Shown here piece after piece: positions 63,386 through 64,000 of a stretch of 64,000 nucleotides of DNA (within the stretch, counting starts at the first letter, position 1; every line of letters starts with the position of its first letter). A program made the translations under genes and the position numbers. The DNA is taken from assembly GCA_003342815.1 (NCBI GenBank), contig PTEX01000300.1, positions 674,282-738,281 on the forward strand. The letters are read 5' to 3'. This DNA is from Eudromia elegans. Its lineage: Eukaryota; Chordata; Aves; Tinamiformes; Tinamidae. Below the pieces are notes generated by a model. It was not told the DNA's origin. It saw only the letters and a list, made by a program, of their open reading frames with translations, and ran no database searches.

Positions 63386-64000
63386 TGTAATCGCACAACT
63401 ATATGCATGAGCAGTAGGGAAAGGTTGACAGCAGTGATACTCCCCAGCTCATTAAAATATCTCTTGAATCTTTTGACAGATCTCCAGATTCCTGGGTATC
63501 CTTTTTCTCGGCATGAATTAGGTGTAGTAAGGCACCGACCACAGCTGTGACTGAAAGAAACCAAGCTCAATATTGTCTTTTGGTCTATATTGTCTTAGCT
63601 ATGTTATAACACTACCTAGCTATTACAAGATTTAGGTTCATTTTTCTGCACAAACTTGTCTCATTTGGGCATTCATCTGGCAGAAAATGTCAATGGATCA
63701 CTTGGACACACGGCTCTTTTCTACCACAGCAAAGTCAATCAAACCTAGTAAAGCAAACCACCCTTCCTAACCCTGCATGATTTGTTTCTCTCTGTCTTTT
63801 ATCATCAGCTCATCCCTATGAAACTGTTAGATCATTCCTGGGCAACTTCTGCTTTAGCCAGCTCCTTGTTTTTGACAGAGTCTGGCTACAGTTTTCTCTG
63901 AGAGAAACTCCAGACAGTGAGTGTGGGTATGTACTGTCCCTGTCTGGGACCTTCTATCCATAGCAATAGTGTCTAATGTACCTCACCAGCAGATCCAGTA
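63386..64000. other. Unique DNA to window end
   Basis: No exon, repeat or RNA gene was recognised. A 95-codon minus frame (63283-63570) overlaps the preceding plus frame and is probably chance. Confidence 0.5.

Overview
The window looks like nuclear DNA from a bird. Every interspersed repeat that can be recognised is a CR1 (chicken repeat 1) non-LTR retrotransposon. Several copies carry the avian CR1 hallmarks: severe 5' truncation, no poly(A) tail, and a 3' end made of 8-bp ATTCTGTG/ATTCTATG repeats. The rest is AT-rich, repeat-poor single-copy sequence. A turtle or crocodilian is not strictly excluded, but low repeat density with CR1 as almost the only family fits a bird best. The species cannot be named from this.

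No host protein-coding gene, exon chain, tRNA, rRNA or CpG-island-like promoter could be supported. Outside CR1, the open frames are short, often overlap on both strands, and resemble no protein family I recognise. The longest is 163 codons at 62894-63385. The window is best read as a gene desert or the inside of a very large intron.

Layout: 1-12 kb is unique AT-rich DNA with a small ancient CR1 3' end (381-436) and two tiny tandem duplications. At 12.05-14.17 kb lies the largest element, a 5'-truncated CR1 on the minus strand that still shows most of its ORF2 reverse transcriptase in three broken open pieces. A short CR1 3' fragment on the plus strand follows at 15.13-15.46 kb, with a 13-bp-arm palindrome at 16.74-16.78 kb and a very short minus-strand CR1 at 19.7 kb. 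A well-preserved short CR1 at 25.25-25.59 kb is flanked by an 11-bp putative target-site duplication. The 25.6-36.8 kb stretch is unique DNA with simple repeats and a pair of X-box-like motifs (28.82-28.87 kb). At 36.84-37.35 kb an ancient plus-strand CR1 has a long (TAAAA)n array inside it. The 37.4-51.3 kb stretch is unique DNA with a near-perfect RFX X-box-like palindrome (43.98 kb) and a doubtful LTR-like relic (46.4-46.7 kb). CR1 copies return at 51.31-52.16 kb and 57.31-58.00 kb, both minus strand. The second is from a visibly different subfamily and lies between two copies of a 49-bp direct repeat (56681 and 58128), each shaped like a 3' splice acceptor. The last 6 kb is unique DNA.

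No functional system of cooperating genes is visible. The most useful leads are the acceptor-like direct repeat, the X-box-like motif clusters in otherwise plain DNA, and the layered CR1 history.
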